58,406 nucleotides of DNA from Diphasiastrum complanatum (taxonomy: Eukaryota > Streptophyta > Lycopodiopsida > Lycopodiales > Lycopodiaceae), in assembly GCA_029204225.1 (NCBI GenBank), contig MU833290.1, positions 1-58,406 on the forward strand, read 5' to 3'. Position numbers and translations under genes: made by a program. The number at the start of each line of letters is the position of its first letter. Position 1 is the first letter of the stretch. Below, piece after piece: positions 1 through 10,100 of the stretch. The notes under the pieces are model-generated. The model saw only the letters and a list, made by a program, of their open reading frames with translations, was not told the DNA's origin and searched no databases.

Positions 1-277
1 TTTTACTTACTTGTTGTTGGGTGTTTTAGAAACAAGTATGATATTTTCATCCATAAGTTGAATAGTTGTCACTCCACATTCATAGAGGCGTACCATAATC
101 TTTTTATGAGGATCTAGGAGTGATTGCTAGATTTGTGAATTGATTTCATTATACCATCATCCAAGCTTTGTGCTAGATTGATTGGGTAGACTAGAAGCAT
201 TTAGAGTGTTAGAAGTCTACCTTGAATCATTCCAAAAAGTGAAATCTTTGTGAATTTCAAGAGCTAAATCATTCATC

Positions 278-340
278 ATGGCATCTATGGGTGGATTCTT
301 GCTTGAAGCCAATGAGACGCTTACATCCACACTCAAATCC
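278..340 (+). pseudogene. Copia gag 5' fragment
   Basis: An ATG at 278 opens a reading frame beginning MASMGGFLLEANET. This resembles the N-terminus of the intact Copia gag proteins elsewhere in the window (MASINAYLLDTNER at 47838 on the minus strand). Similarity is lost after about 20 codons, so only the start of gag survives. The AT-rich sequence from 1 to 277 is probably leader or LTR of the same relic, but no LTR end or primer site is visible. Confidence 0.5.
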
Positions 341-390
341 GAGTTTTTTTAAGCAATTTTTCAACAAGCTTGATGCATGCAAATCCTTCC

Positions 391-591
391 TTCCAAAACA
401 ATGTGATTTATCTTCTAAGTGTGTGAATGTGTGTGATTGCACACAAATTATCGCTTGATGCAAACAATGTAGCTTGATACCATGTCAACATTTTCACATG
501 TGTGGAGACTTTCCAAAACAATGTGATTTATCTTCTAAGGTGTATGTGATTGCACACAAATTTATTGCTTGATGCAAACAATGTAGCTTGA
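391..591. repeat. Imperfect direct duplication of ~85 bp
   Basis: Positions 391-477 and 511-591 are near-copies with a 120-bp offset at their left ends. Both start ttccaaaacaatgtgattta and end caaacaatgtagcttga. Copy 2 lacks part of the tgtgtgaatg stretch of copy 1. The spacer starts with a degenerate primer-site-like string (gcttgatacca, 472-482) followed by tgtcaaca, so this may be the remains of an LTR junction. Confidence 0.75.
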
Positions 592-1011
592 CAATATCAA
601 GGCAAGAGCACACAAGCATGCATTCTACCATCCAACACATATGAGAAGACACTTGATGAAAAACTAAGCATAAAAACTTGTTGCTCTCGGATAGAGAGAA
701 CATGAAAATATTTCTAAGTGTTGGAGCTACACTCTCACCAAAAAAAACTAGAGTGTTGATACAAGCTCTCGCCTCTCTTATAGAGTGGCTCCAATATCCA
801 AGAGAGGTGAAAACAAAGCTCTCAAATTACCTCTTACAATGATAGGGGACCACTCTCAAATCACCTCCACTATGACTGGACCATTTTGGTACACCTCTTC
901 CTCCTATTGGTCCACATGGCCAAAATGACATGATGAGGTGCAATCATTCAAGATACACATGGATCTATATTTTTGTCTAAAAAAACTTAGTGTATGATAT
1001 CCTTTGTAAAG
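592..1011. other. No gene recognised
   Basis: AT-rich sequence with short repeated phrases (ctctcaaattacctc and ctctcaaatcacctc). No coding similarity was seen. Confidence 0.5.
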
Positions 1012-1094
1012 TACAAAGCTCTTGTAGAAAAGCGATTTAATGCTAACATCAAAGTGTTAAGATGTGATAATGGAAGAGAGTACACCTCCAATTC
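1012..1094 (+). pseudogene. Copia integrase fragment (plus strand)
   Basis: Translation of about 1012-1092 gives an integrase core snippet containing IKVLRCDNGREYTSNS, the region of the second catalytic Asp (DNGREY, equivalent to DNGGEY in the intact Copia at 40242). It stops at the junction with an oppositely oriented integrase segment starting near 1095. It is too short to assign to a family. Confidence 0.55.
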
Positions 1095-3097
1095 TGTCCA
1101 TACCTCATAAGGTGTTTTGCCATCTAGGGCTTTGGTGATGGATCGATTTTGTAACTAGGCAGCTGTATTGACAGCTTCTGCCTAGAATTTCTTTGGAAGA
1201 GAGGCATGGGCCAGCATGCTCTTGGCACTTTCAACAAGTGTTCGATTCTTCCTCTCAGCTATACCATTGGACTGTGATGAATAGCTTGTTGTAAATTGGG
1301 TGTATTTCATTTGCCTTGCAGAATTCTTTAAATTCTATGGAGATAAATTCTCCTCCATCATTTGAGTGTAGTGCTTTGATTTTTCTCTTGGTCTGATTTT
1401 CCATAGATGCCTTGAACTGTTTGAAGAAAGTAAGTAGTAGTCCATCGTGGGAAGTCATTGATGAAGGTAAAAAAATATAGTGTTCCCCCTTGTGGTAGCA
1501 GTCTGCATTGGGCCACAGATTTTCATTGTGTACAAGGTCCAGCAAATTTCTAGAAGTGTGAACTGAATTGGAAATGAATGGACTTCAAGCATGCTTTTTG
1601 ATAATACAACTTTCACATGGAGAACTCGATTTGCTGATTTGAGGCAGGTCTTGTACCAAACTTTGTTTAGACATTTGTTGAATATTGTTGAAGTTGAGAT
1701 GGCCTAATCTGAGATGCCATTGCATATCTATTTATTCAGATGTAGTGGTGTGAAGAGCTTGACTATTCGAAGAGTGGCAATTGTGTCAAATTTGACCCTT
1801 CGACCGAAATCAGTGATTTCGCTAACTGAGAGCAGATTCTTGGTCAGATTTGAAACGTGGAGAACATTGGACAACAACTTGACTTCACCTTTCTGAAATT
1901 CGATCATGACTATTCCTTCACCCTGGATCGAATGTGATGAGTTGTTTCCAAGTTGCACAACTCGATTATGGGTGAAAAGATTTGTAATCCTCGAACCAGT
2001 CATAATGGTGAGTCATGTGTTGAGTTGCTCTAGAGTCAAGATACCAAGAATCGATATCTTGCTGTTCTTCGACCTTTGTTATAAAGGCTGTTTCATCCTC
2101 CTCTTGCTTCTGGTTCGAAAAACTGGTTGAAACACTATGTGCTTGTTGTTGGTATTGCTTCTTCTTTTCATTATTGTATTTTAAAGTCCTACAATCCCTG
2201 ATTTCGTGACCAGTTTTCTTCCAGTATCTGCAGAACAATATCTACTTTGGTTGGTAGGATGAAGTATTCGAATTCGACCCTGAGTTAAAATTCGAACCTG
2301 AGCCAGAATTCAATTCTGGTTGCAAATTGCTCTTCTTTTTGGATCTGAACTTCTGTTTCTTTGAATATAGTGCTTGTGGATCCGATCCTGAGGAGGAAGT
2401 TGGCCTTCTAATTTCTTCTTGTAGAAGAAGTGAGATTATCTTGATAGAGTTAAATTCTCTTGGATCGAAATTGCCACTACCCAATTTTCATAGGCTTCAG
2501 GTAGACTTGATAATAGAGTCATAACAGCATCAGAGTTTTGAATTCTGAGCCAGTTGAATTCGTTTGCTCCATGAGATTTTAAAAAGTGTTGAGGCGACTC
2601 GAAACACTTGTTCCCTCAGTCATTCTCAGGGAGAAAATTTTCTTTCTTAAATGAAGTTTCGAGGTGAGATCCCTGATTTCATAGAGAGTTGCTAGAATGT
2701 CCCATGCAATCTTAGCAGTCTGAGCAGCTCTTATATGACTGATTTGGGTGTCCTTTATGTTGAGAGTGATCATGGCAAAAGCTTTGCCATCTTTCAGTCT
2801 CCACTTGGTGATAGCAGCAGCTTCACCTTTTGGCTTCAATTCTGTGCCGTCAACAACATCCCACAGTTCCTTGGCTAATAGCATCACCTTGATTTTGAAC
2901 TTCCAGAGATGATAGTTCTCTCCATCGAGCCTTTCGATTTGAGAAGACTGATCCATTATGGCTGAGCGAGATCGTTTGTAGTGATAACGATTTCGAAATA
3001 TACTTGGTTGTGCGTTTGCTAGTTCGTTGTCTTGATAGAAACAAGACTAATAATCCGCAATGAGAAGCAGATTACTTGGATGCCCGCTCTGATACCA
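1095..3097 (-). pseudogene. Decayed Copia gag-pol (gag, protease, integrase)
   Basis: Read on the minus strand, a gag begins at 2956 (MDQSSQIERLDGENYHLWKF). After it come a zinc knuckle near 2235 (FCRYWKKTGHEIRDC), a protease region near 2040 (WYLDSRATQHMT), the integrase zinc region near 1700 (HLRLGHLNF...CESCI) and the integrase core near 1340 (SNDGGEF). Reverse transcriptase and RNase H are missing on the left. Frames shift and stop repeatedly. The knuckle has Trp in place of its second Cys, and the protease loop reads DSRAT instead of DSGAT, so both domains look dead. The order and the primer site at 3086-3097 show a 5'-truncation-free but 3'-truncated Copia. Confidence 0.85.
3086..3097 (-). 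other. tRNA-Met primer binding site; LTR begins at 3098
   Basis: The plus strand reads gctctgatacca, the complement of TGGTATCAGAGC, and its minus-strand extension GGGCATCCAAG also fits. The next bases, tgtcgagaatc from 3098, would be the inner end (minus-strand ...CGACA) of the element's 5' LTR. The far LTR end could not be placed, but the LTR probably covers much of 3098-3600. No second LTR was found. Confidence 0.75.
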
Positions 3098-3660
3098 TGT
3101 CGAGAATCAATGGGTTGTGCAGAAGCTGAGAGCGAGCGATGAGTGGATCAGAAACGCAACAATTAGCAGCAAAATAGTTCAAACGATGGATTCAAACAAA
3201 TGCGTAAGACCAATAACAACAGTAGGACAAATTGCACTCTGACTATATAAATTAACAATGAGTACAATTGCATGAAGTTATAACTTCAGCTTGTTGTGTA
3301 TGATAACATTGATACAGATGATCTGATTGATAGATCACAATTTTTTCTAGAAGTGTAATTTTTCGATGATGATTCTAGAAAAAATATCTACAACTAACTC
3401 GCATTGAATGCTATCTTACATATTAATTACAACCAACTTTATGCCATCAATGCATGTACAAAATAGATGGACTGCCAACGCGAAGTCGTTGGGTTGAATT
3501 TCTGACTGATAGTATTGAAAATTACATAGGGTCGGATTTTATACAAAGTTTTGAAAAATTTACATTGGGTCGAAACATATGCTGAGGGTCGAATTTTTCG
3601 GAGTCGAAAAATTTAGACCCGATCCAGGGTCGAAGACGCCCGAATAATTTTCGTATTAAA

Positions 3661-4494
3661 ATGAATGTTGCAAATGATTTTTTCAAGGAAGTAGGAGCAT
3701 GTACCTCAGCCCAAGAGGCTTGGGAGACTCTTCAAAGGATCTATGAGTCCAAGAATACCTCAGTTGTTACTAACACAACGACCAGCAAACGAATGTGTGG
3801 CGCTGCCTCTACATATTCATCTCCACCTGCTACCCGACGACGCGCCTCCACTACCGCACTAACCACTCCATCAACCACCGCCACTTCTTCTTACTTGCAA
3901 CCATCCCCTTCCGTCTCTGTTGTCACTACCATTCCCGCTTCCTCTGTTGATACCACTCCTATCTTTGTTGCATTATCCACTACTCCGTCCATCACCATCG
4001 CATCCTCCATCACTCCTGCCGCCACCATTGCTTCCATTTCATTCAATCCTTCTAATTCTCAATTGTCTCCCGACACTCTGGCGTGGATGCAAGTCATCAA
4101 TTTTTCACCCCCATGCCAGATCCTTTCTGCTCCATCTTTGCCTTCTTCCATACTCCACACCACCCTTCAGTTCCCCTCCGTTCCTCCCATTCTCTCGTTC
4201 GGACAAGCCGTCCTCACCCTCGTTTCCACAGTTGCTTCTCAAACCCCACCTGCTTCGCCAACAAAGGTTGCCGAGGGCAACCAACCGTTGCCTGATGACA
4301 CATTTTCCCAAATAGTTTTCGTACCATCGCCAGATCGGACTGATCCCACCGCCCCAAATGGCATTAGGTCCAACGAGAACCTGATAGAAGATGATGACGA
4401 CGGAACTCCACAAGTCGTCGGAGCCGATACAACACAAGCCCCTATCAAAGCCACCGTACCGGCTGCTCTCACAGACTTAACGACGACGTACTAG
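3661..4494 (+). pseudogene. Chimeric ORF: Copia gag fragment fused to Ser/Thr/Pro-rich tail
   Basis: The first ~34 codons (MNVANDFFKEVGACTSAQEA onward) align with the UBN2/gag region of the minus-strand Copia at 47.6 kb (NVANELLREVGDCTSAQDD). The frame then continues without a break for ~240 codons of low-complexity Ser/Thr/Pro/Ala sequence with no recognised domain, ending at a TAG at 4492. The composition becomes GC-richer at the join. It is either a gag fragment placed in front of captured sequence or the N-terminus of a larger non-autonomous element ORF continuing at 4.5-6.07 kb. The function is unknown. Confidence 0.45.
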
Positions 4495-5538
4495 ACTCTG
4501 GGCAAATACATCCTGGATGCGGTAGCGGCCAAAGCTATCTTGGAAAGCAGGGTACTACACTTAGCAACAAGCAACACACAGCTACGAGCAGAACTCACCA
4601 AGCTGTAGCACGAGCTGATTTTGGCTCAGCAACATAAACAAGTAGGGCACCAGGAGATCGCCAAGCTGCAGCAGAAGGAGGAGGGCCTCAATAATTATAT
4701 CCAAAGCCTCTCCAAAGCACTAACAGAGGCCTCCACGAAGGTGCGGGAGCTTCAATCCGAAGCGTCCCAACGGCTTGCTCCCATCCAGGCGCAACTAAAT
4801 CTTTTCGAAGCAGAGAATACGCTCCTGGGGATGGAGGTCAAAGTCCTACAAGATGAAAAGCTCGTCTGGTTAGCTCAACCTACACCAGACTCAAGGCCGC
4901 TCTCTCAATTAGAAATGAATCTTCTTCGGCATCAGGTGCAGGTTTATAGCCAAACCTTAGATAGCTACCAAGTAGAGTTCAATAAATATCGGACAAGCGC
5001 AACTCACAAGCTCACCCAGGCCAAGCAAGCCCTCAAGGCTTGCCAAAAATTCATGGAAACAAAGGCCCAGCCCACCCCTGTAGGTAATTCACCGGCACCT
5101 ATTTTTGACGTTGCACAGGCCAGTACAAGCCAAGACCAAAGCCAACAGGCAACAGGGGGATTTAACCAAGATCAAAGGTCCGAAGGCCAAGACCAAGGAC
5201 AAACGGATACGGCTGCTGAGACGCGAGACCAGGGCCAAGGCGCAGATACCAGCCAAAGCCAAGCCACATCATCCAGAGGTTCGCGCACAATATCTGCCAA
5301 CCAGGCCTACCGAAGACCAAAGTCCGTGGAGGAGAAAATAAACGAATTCCTATCAAAGTATCTCCATGAGTCATCAAGAGGCGGCTGGCAGATATCGTTT
5401 TCAGCTCATACAATAAAGGGCAAAGAACTGCAAGCATTACCCGCCCTCCAACCACAACCAGAGTGGCGTCAGCAGTTGTTCGAAAGAGATCCTACGGCCA
5501 TCAAGGCCTACGTGCGAGTCTGCAACAATTACAGGTGA
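4495..5538 (+). pseudogene. Coiled-coil, Gln-rich ORF of unknown function
   Basis: After the stop at 4492 the sequence remains protein-like (ILDAVAAKAILESRVL...) up to an in-frame TAG near 4606. It is then open from 4621 to 5538. Residues 1-165 of that part are a probable coiled coil rich in Gln/Glu/Lys/Leu. Residues ~175-225 are a Gln/Asp/Thr/Ser-rich linker with repeated DQGQ/DQSQ units. The C-terminus (SVEEKINEFLSKYLHESS) looks folded. No known family is recognised. A gag-like or tegument-like structural protein of a retroelement is possible, since coiled coils are common there. Confidence 0.4.
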
Positions 5539-6068
5539 ACGCGCACTTTCTGCCATGTACACGACGATCCAAATGGACGAAATATGGCACTCCTTTGGAC
5601 AAACTCACAATTCAAAACTTCAATTGGTCAATCATGCATTCAGAGTACGGTTGGACTACGGATGTGGATGCCAGAAGGGCTCTCACCACATTCGCGAATC
5701 ACTATGTCAACTGCTCTGATCCAACAGTCCGCGCGGCAGCCACTTACGTCCGAAACTAAATGGGACAATTTTTCCCCCCCCCCCACATATTCTTTGACAT
5801 TAATAAGACACTACCTTCAAACAAAGTCGAAGATCAGCTGCCAATCGCTCGTGTGTATTACCGAGCTGCACTTTTCTGCGATCCATGGACACGCAGATTC
5901 CAAGCATGGGTCGACCAAGATTGGCTGAGAGGAGTCCACAAGTCCCTTCACATGCCCAAGGACTTAAAACTAGACCGCCTCAACTTTATGGAGGACATCA
6001 CGATCTACCTCTTTTTATGGACCCTTGGATCAAGTTGGGTCCAAGATGAATGGATAGGATCAATGTGA
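5463..6068 (+). pseudogene. Continuation of unknown ORF in a shifted frame
   Basis: A frame shifted relative to the upstream ORF carries protein-like sequence across an in-frame TAA at 5757-5759. It has aromatic-rich, folded-looking segments (TIQNFNWSIMHSEYGW, VYYRAALFCDPWTRRF). A run of ten C residues at 5774-5783 lies just downstream of the stop. The frame change near 5500-5540 and the stop suggest that one longer protein has been broken. The family is unknown. It ends just before an LTR-like block. Confidence 0.4.
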
Positions 6069-6240
6069 TTATTAGCCAATAGAATTGAGGGGCAAGGGCC
6101 TTCCCCATTTTATAAAAAGGCATCATTTGTACACTATTTTCATGCTTAATAAAGAGAAAGTGACTATCATTTTGAGAGCTCAAGCATCCTCATTTGCTAA
6201 TCACTCTTGCTTACGCTATTGTTGGGATTGTTTGTTATTT
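6069..6240 (+). promoter_or_regulatory. LTR-like promoter/polyadenylation block
   Basis: Compact series: a CCAAT-type box (gccaat, 6075-6080), a TATA box (tataaaa, 6111-6117) and AATAAA (6148-6153). This spacing is typical of U3-R of a plant LTR and comes directly after the unknown ORF, so it could be the 3' LTR of the element spanning 3.66-6.07 kb. No duplicate LTR or primer site was found. Confidence 0.35.
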
Positions 6241-7654
6241 CCATTTCTTCCATGTGGACCACATGAGCGACATGGCTCAAACTGAGAAAATCCCACTGCC
6301 ACCATGAGACTTACATCCTCCATCTAGCTAGGCTGACATCCTATCAGGCACTTACAAGCACAAACCTGTAAAGCTGACATAAATGAGCGACTGAGGCTCA
6401 ACCTGAGGAAATCTTACTGCCACCATAAGATTATACCCTCACTAGATAGACAACTAGTAGAAATAACGACAAGTCATGAGCATATAATGACTACTTTGTT
6501 TCTGACATAGCAAATACACAACCACATAAAACTCTGACTCAGATCTAGACTCCCATGACAAGGTAACATGCAAGCACACATTCACTCATGCAAACCAGCA
6601 CAAATGATAAGTGTCAAATACATGACCATGGCCTGCCCATAAGTGGTATCCTATCGTACCAACACATGTGCCACCTGTAGATCCGCTGCTACACCACTGG
6701 TCACCAAAGCAGTCATGCCATCCTCGATCTTGAAGATCTGAACATCTACCCTATAGTGCCCACATGTATTCCCCCAAGCTAGCTCCAGACTGCTCTTGTG
6801 AATGGTTCCAAACCACTCCTTGAGAATACACTGAGATGTGAACTCCAAAGCCACCAACAAGTCCCACATGACTATGTATACCAATATCCCCCCAAGTGAA
6901 CCAGTGAGATCTTCCATGGACCAAACCAAATGATTTGCACTTTGCTATCATTGGAATCTGCATCCCTGATGCAATACTGATATGGCAAATCGACTTGACT
7001 TACCCAGAATAGGCAGTTGAAGTGTATCTCCTCGATGACAAACCTGATACACTGCTCTACAGCTACAATTACTTGATCAAAATTGACTTGACTGCAAAAC
7101 TGCAAAATCATCACACTTACCACTCACCAAGAGTATCCAAAGTGTGATTATTGACTTGTACTTCATGCAAGTCCACTATCTTGCCAAATGGCTTCCAACT
7201 GGCACAACCTCGCACTTCCATCACCCGTGACCGCCAAAATGTGTGTACCTCCAAGCTAGCCCATATTTCTCTTCGAACGAGCAATTTTCAAACTACAGAT
7301 GTGTGTGTCAATGCAGCTATCAACTGACTCGACACTATCACTGCCGATCATACCTTTGAGAGCATTCCCCCAAAACGCCACTTGATGTTGGTTGGTTCAA
7401 ACCCCAAGAGTTGAACCCGATCACGAGAATTTTTCACCTGTAACCGGCATACCATGCCTACCTCTCATCTGTGATTGCTTGCCCTCTCAAAATTGTTGTC
7501 AATGATGAGTAGTCACGACGCCAAACTGCACTTCCGTCGCCAATACTAGCTTTCTCCACACAACTCTGCTACCATTCGTCCTCATACTGCATTTATCACT
7601 TCCAAATACCCTGTTACCCTATCAGGAGTAAGTAATAATGATCTAGAAGTGATT
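6241..7654. other. No gene recognised
   Basis: Several overlapping minus-strand frames of 70-92 codons lie between 6651 and 7123 but show no family motif. The region has the ACTCC/CCAT-rich look of old repeat sequence. No RNA gene was seen. Confidence 0.4.
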
Positions 7655-7783
7655 ATGCCTCATTGTAACGCCCTGTAGCAGGTTTCACAGCCAAAAATTG
7701 TCCCAAATTTGGCCCTACGGTACCCCAATAGCGAATGTAACCCATCACTAGGTCACCTGCACTCCGCTTGATAGAATGGTGAC

Positions 7784-8157
7784 GAAAACTCCCTGAAACA
7801 TGTTTCTCCCTGCTCTGTGATGTCGCTCTGTCCACTAGCTCTGAGCAGCCAGTTTCAGGGGTCATTTTGGCCCAGAATGGCCAAAAAAGATGCTCTCTAG
7901 TCAAAGATAGGTCCATTTCCAAAATGCCTTGCAAATTTGAATTGGAACTTCATCTTGAAGTTTCTTAAATCTTTAAGAAACTTCAAGATGAAGTTCCAAT
8001 TCAAATTTGCAAGGCATTTTGGAAATGGACCTATCTTTGACTAGAGAGCATCTTTTTTGGCCATTCTGGGCCAAAATGACCCCTGAAACTGGCTGCTCAG
8101 AGCTAGTGGACAGAGCGACATCACAGAGCAGGGAGAAACATGTTTCAGGGAGTTTTC
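7784..8157. repeat. Perfect 186-bp inverted repeat with 2-nt spacer
   Basis: The left arm 7784-7969 and right arm 7972-8157 are exact reverse complements by eye over the full 186 bp, separated only by tc (7970-7971). The centre reads cttaaa-tc-tttaag. Outside the arms (gtcacc to the left, cttaat to the right) similarity stops abruptly. A transcript from either strand would form a long hairpin with no mismatches. It may be a recent inverted duplication, an RNA-silencing hairpin locus or an assembly fold-back artefact. Confidence 0.95.
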
Positions 8158-8350
8158 CTTAATGAAGTGAAGTCCAATTTGGACTTCGGGTCCCTTCAAT
8201 GAATTTCACATTGAAATTTTTTAATGAAATGAAAGGTGCTATTGTTTGTCATAGCCCTTCGGGCCCTTTCACAGCCCATCCAATGGTGGGTCCTTATTTG
8301 ACGTCCCATGCTTCAATCTTGAAGCTTGTTCGCCCTTTCGACCGCTACAC
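8158..8350. repeat. Cluster of short perfect palindromes
   Basis: Next to the long inverted repeat lie several small hairpins: gaagtccaa-t-ttggacttc (8169-8187), aatttca-cat-tgaaatt (8202-8218) and gcttcaa-tc-ttgaagc (8310-8325), plus cccttcggg near 8257-8265. The last AT-type hairpin has the same tc loop as the 186-bp palindrome. Confidence 0.6.
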
Positions 8351-8944
8351 ACCCACAGGAGTTGGACACGTGCGAGCTCCAGCGAGGGCCTTCTACGACT
8401 GTTCCAGCCTCTCTCTCTCTCTCTTCATCTCCTTTGCTTGCTAATTTCCATAGCTATGGCAGCATGTAAGATTATGATCTTGCTCTTTCCTTTGTGCACG
8501 GCCTCCCACGACCTCTGAGGTGCTTTCACACACTACTATGGCGCCCAGCTGTACACTTTTACAGCACCATAAATGGTTTCCTACAGTGAGAAATTTACCT
8601 TTTTCAGACTACAAACCCTACAAGCTTGAAGAAAGGAATAACTTGGGCATTTTCCAATCTCACTTTGAGATTTTTCTTGGAGCTTCCTAGCACACTGAGG
8701 TCGCCCTACCTCTGGCCTTCCGATGCAATTTAAAATTCTGAAATCGGTGCAATATTGACCGCAAATAGCCTGATTTCCCATAAATTCGTCAACAACCAAC
8801 AAAGCTGGAAATTTTTCAAATTTCCTCCGTTTTCAACCAAATTTGCTCCTGTAAATTGCCATGGCTCTCCATCACTGCTCTTTGCATTCTCATGCAAGCC
8901 CCGTTGCGCCAAATGGTTCTCCACACAATGAATACTCGAGGGCA
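8351..8944. other. No gene recognised
   Basis: A (CT)n tract lies at about 8410-8425. Frames on both strands are short and show no family motif. Confidence 0.4.
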
Positions 8945-9188
8945 TGTCTCGGGTTTGTCAATTATTTAGGCCATATTGGGCCTTACTCTACTTTAGGCCA
9001 ATTTAGTGACACCTGTTGAGCCCATGTAGTTTGGGGCTTTTCCTATATGTACATTGCTTTCTTGTAATCTATAAGCTTTTGCTATGCCATCTTTGAGAGC
9101 TTGTGAGGAGTGTCCATGGTGATTGATTGATTGATGTGATGTGCATACTACACTAGATCCTAACAAGATTTTAACATGGTATCAAAGC
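8945..9188 (+). repeat. Short LTR candidate with primer binding site
   Basis: A 232-bp block runs from tgtctcggg (8945) to ttttaaca (9176) and is followed at once by tggtatcaaagc (9177-9188), a one-mismatch tRNA-Met primer site. TG...CA ends, a TATA-like ctatatgta near 9043 and the primer position all fit a 5' LTR. Its partner LTR was not found, and the left end is a best guess. Confidence 0.5.
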
Positions 9189-9683
9189 TACAGGGTGTAG
9201 CACGTATGCACGATCCGGTGGAGCTATGGGATAGCGTCTTTCACTAAGAAAAATAGCACTCAAAGCATCTCAGGAGAGAGGACTCCATACGAGGTATCGA
9301 CAGTCTGGGATGGTAGGAGATAGCAAAGTTTCTTCGATCAGAGCTTCGGAGAAGATCATAACGATCGTCGTAGGTGGATTCCGAGGAGAATTCACAAAAA
9401 ATCTTGCAGTTTCGGTGGTTTCGGGAAAATCATCGATGGTAACGAAATCAAAAACCACTATATAGTCTAATTTCCCTACATGTGGCTACTCAGCTAACCC
9501 AAGTAGCCGGCTACGGGACAAGTGTCCGACTGATAAGTCAATGATGGGTCACGTTCCGGTCACAATCAAATATAGTAAACCAAATAAACTGTACATTAAT
9601 TACATTATCACATTTGGAGCTTACAAAATATGAATAAGATCAACTCTGATTACTAACAATGTGCTGTTCAAAAGGGCAGACAT
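9189..9683. other. Probable retroelement leader, no gene
   Basis: Sequence downstream of the primer site. No coding similarity was recognised on either strand. Confidence 0.35.
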
Positions 9684-10010
9684 GTGGCGGCAATAGAGCT
9701 AGATGAGAATTTAGTAAGTTTTATCAAAATAAGATTAATACGAATTTCAGTTTTGCCAGACGAGTTTCAAGAAATGGCTAAATTAGGCCCCTCAGAAGAT
9801 AATGTTGTTCCACTTTGCAAAGAGCCCCAACCGCATGCTGCTAGTGGGATTGTAGGTGACGAAGGTGATCTAGCAAAGATGGTTAAACAATCTTATAATG
9901 TTATAGTGGATGTCATTACACAGGACCAGTCTACTGCTCAAGTAGATTCAAATCCTGGAAGGGCTGCTAGTCCTCACCCAAACGATTTGGTCAAAAAAAT
10001 TTCACTATAG
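9684..10010 (+). CDS. Hypothetical ORF, 108 codons
   Basis: An open frame from ATG 9684 to the stop ending at 10010. The protein is acidic and hydrophilic, with no membrane segment and no recognised domain. The phrases are protein-like (GPSEDNVVPLCKEPQPHAA), but a chance or captured ORF cannot be excluded. It lies between an LTR relic and a retroelement tail, both on the plus strand, so it may be part of a composite element. Confidence 0.25.
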   Translation: MAAIELDENLVSFIKIRLIRISVLPDEFQEMAKLGPSEDNVVPLCKEPQPHAASGIVGDEGDLAKMVKQSYNVIVDVITQDQSTAQVDSNPGRAASPHPNDLVKKISL

Positions 10011-10100
10011 TGTACAAATATTTCTCACAATTTCTTGTGCGAATACTTTTATTTTTTTAAAAAGGATCAGTATTTTTACTAAGGACATTATTTTTGAAAT

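Noticed and set aside
7784-8157. CRISPR-like or transposon terminal inverted repeats.
   Set aside because: No spaced repeats and no internal body between the arms. The eukaryotic setting also makes CRISPR irrelevant.
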